Of a stretch of DNA of 5,545 nt, positions 4,898-5,545 are shown piece after piece. This stretch comes from Pontiella desulfatans (GTDB taxonomy: Bacteria > Verrucomicrobiota > Kiritimatiellia > Kiritimatiellales > Pontiellaceae). The stretch's first letter is position 1, and each line of letters opens with the position of its first letter. The DNA lies in NCBI GenBank assembly GCA_029287275.1, contig JARFRL010000141.1, forward strand, positions 1 through 5,545. Reading direction: 5' to 3'. The position numbers and the translations under genes are program-made. The notes below the pieces were generated by a model. The model searched no databases and was not told the DNA's origin. It saw nothing but the letters and a program-made list of their open reading frames with translations.

Positions 4898-5545
4898 ATG
4901 GAAACCATGGAGCGTCAAGAGTCGACCACCAACGCCGCGCCCACGCTGTGCGCGGTGAGCGGCGTGAGCAAATCGTATGGAGCCCAACGCGTGCTAAACG
5001 GCGTTGATTTGCGGATCGCCCCCGGCGAGCGGGTCGCTTTGATGGGCCCGTCGGGCTCCGGCAAAAGCACGCTGTTGAACTGCCTTTCGGGAATCGACCG
5101 GCCGGATCAGGGCTCCATCCAAATCGGCGGTCTGGAAATCACCTCGGCCTCGCCCGTCGAGCTCGCCGAATTACGCCGCGGCGCCGTGAGCACGGTTTTT
5201 CAGTTCTTCCACCTGTTGCCGACGTTGACCGCGTTCGAGAACATCGAGCTGAGCCTGCAACTGACCGGTATGCCGGCCCCGGCCCGCCGCGAGCGCGTGA
5301 AGGAGCTGCTCGCCGCGGTCCAGCTGTCCTCCCACGAACACGCCTTTCCCGAAACACTCAGTGGCGGCGAACGCCAGCGCGTCGCGATCGCGCGGGCGCT
5401 GGCCCATCGGCCGCGGTTGTTGCTGGCGGACGAGCCGACCGGTAGCCTGGACTCGCGGACCGGCGAGGCCATACTCGAGCTGCTGCGCTCGCTGACCGAA
5501 CGGTTCAACATCGCCATGTTGCTCGTCACCCATAGCGACGCCACC
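4898..5545 (+). CDS. ABC transporter ATPase, LolD/MacB type (3' end beyond window)
   Basis: The window holds 216 codons, open to the right edge. The product is the nucleotide-binding subunit of an ABC system in the LolD/MacB/FtsE-like group, which typically works with an FtsX-type permease in lipoprotein release, export or envelope processes. Visible parts are the N-terminal strand with aromatic A-loop Y27, Walker A GPSGSGKST (50-58), Q-loop Q102 followed by FFHLLPTLTAFENI (103-116, typical of this group), signature LSGGERQR (154-161), Walker B LLLADEP (174-180) with catalytic E179, D-loop SLD (183-185) and switch H212. All catalytic residues are present. Only a few C-terminal residues should be missing, since family members are about 220-250 residues. 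ATG 4898 follows AGGGGGA at 4888-4894; ATG 4907 is an alternative. An extra 15 or so residues precede the usual N-terminus. The partner permease is expected just outside the window. Confidence 0.93.
   Translation, partial: METMERQESTTNAAPTLCAVSGVSKSYGAQRVLNGVDLRIAPGERVALMGPSGSGKSTLLNCLSGIDRPDQGSIQIGGLEITSASPVELAELRRGAVSTVFQFFHLLPTLTAFENIELSLQLTGMPAPARRERVKELLAAVQLSSHEHAFPETLSGGERQRVAIARALAHRPRLLLADEPTGSLDSRTGEAILELLRSLTERFNIAMLLVTHSDAT

Overview
The window is GC-rich bacterial chromosomal DNA, roughly 60% GC by eye. It has compact genes, clear Shine-Dalgarno sites and no phage, transposon, CRISPR or RNA gene that I can see. The taxonomic hint comes from the two small exported proteins at the left end. 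Their core ('YQMQYRPSL...W.NVGEAF.ATG.TT...') resembles the short C-terminal domain that is abundant in exported proteins of Verrucomicrobia and related PVC-group bacteria. This placement is an inference of low to moderate confidence.

Layout. Positions 1-1250 hold a tandem duplication: two near-identical genes for small secreted or membrane-anchored proteins with polyproline tails (31-378 and 886-1236). They are separated by about 500 bases with no convincing gene. Next comes a six-helix membrane protein of the VC0807 type (1323-2087, +). It converges on a minus-strand gene for a 150-residue all-helical protein built from two copies of a helix pair (2084-2536, -). The two stop codons share one CTAG. 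The helical gene has a very good sigma70-type promoter with two exactly spaced ACCGGTC elements.

To the right of that promoter a plus-strand pair begins: a renalase-like FAD oxidoreductase (2633-3628) overlaps by 11 bases an SDR-fold protein (3618-4340) in which methionine occupies the catalytic tyrosine position. A second plus-strand group follows: a four-helix DoxX/DUF417-like membrane protein (4422-4880) and, 17 bases later, a LolD/MacB-type ABC ATPase (from 4898) that runs off the right edge.

How they may work together. The renalase-like/SDR pair is almost certainly translationally coupled and probably acts on related nicotinamide- or flavin-linked chemistry. The ABC ATPase should be followed by an FtsX/MacB-type permease outside the window. 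Nothing here forms an obvious new defence or mobile system. The most unusual items are the duplicated polyproline proteins, the internally duplicated helical protein with its double-element promoter, and the tyrosine-less SDR coupled to a renalase-like enzyme.
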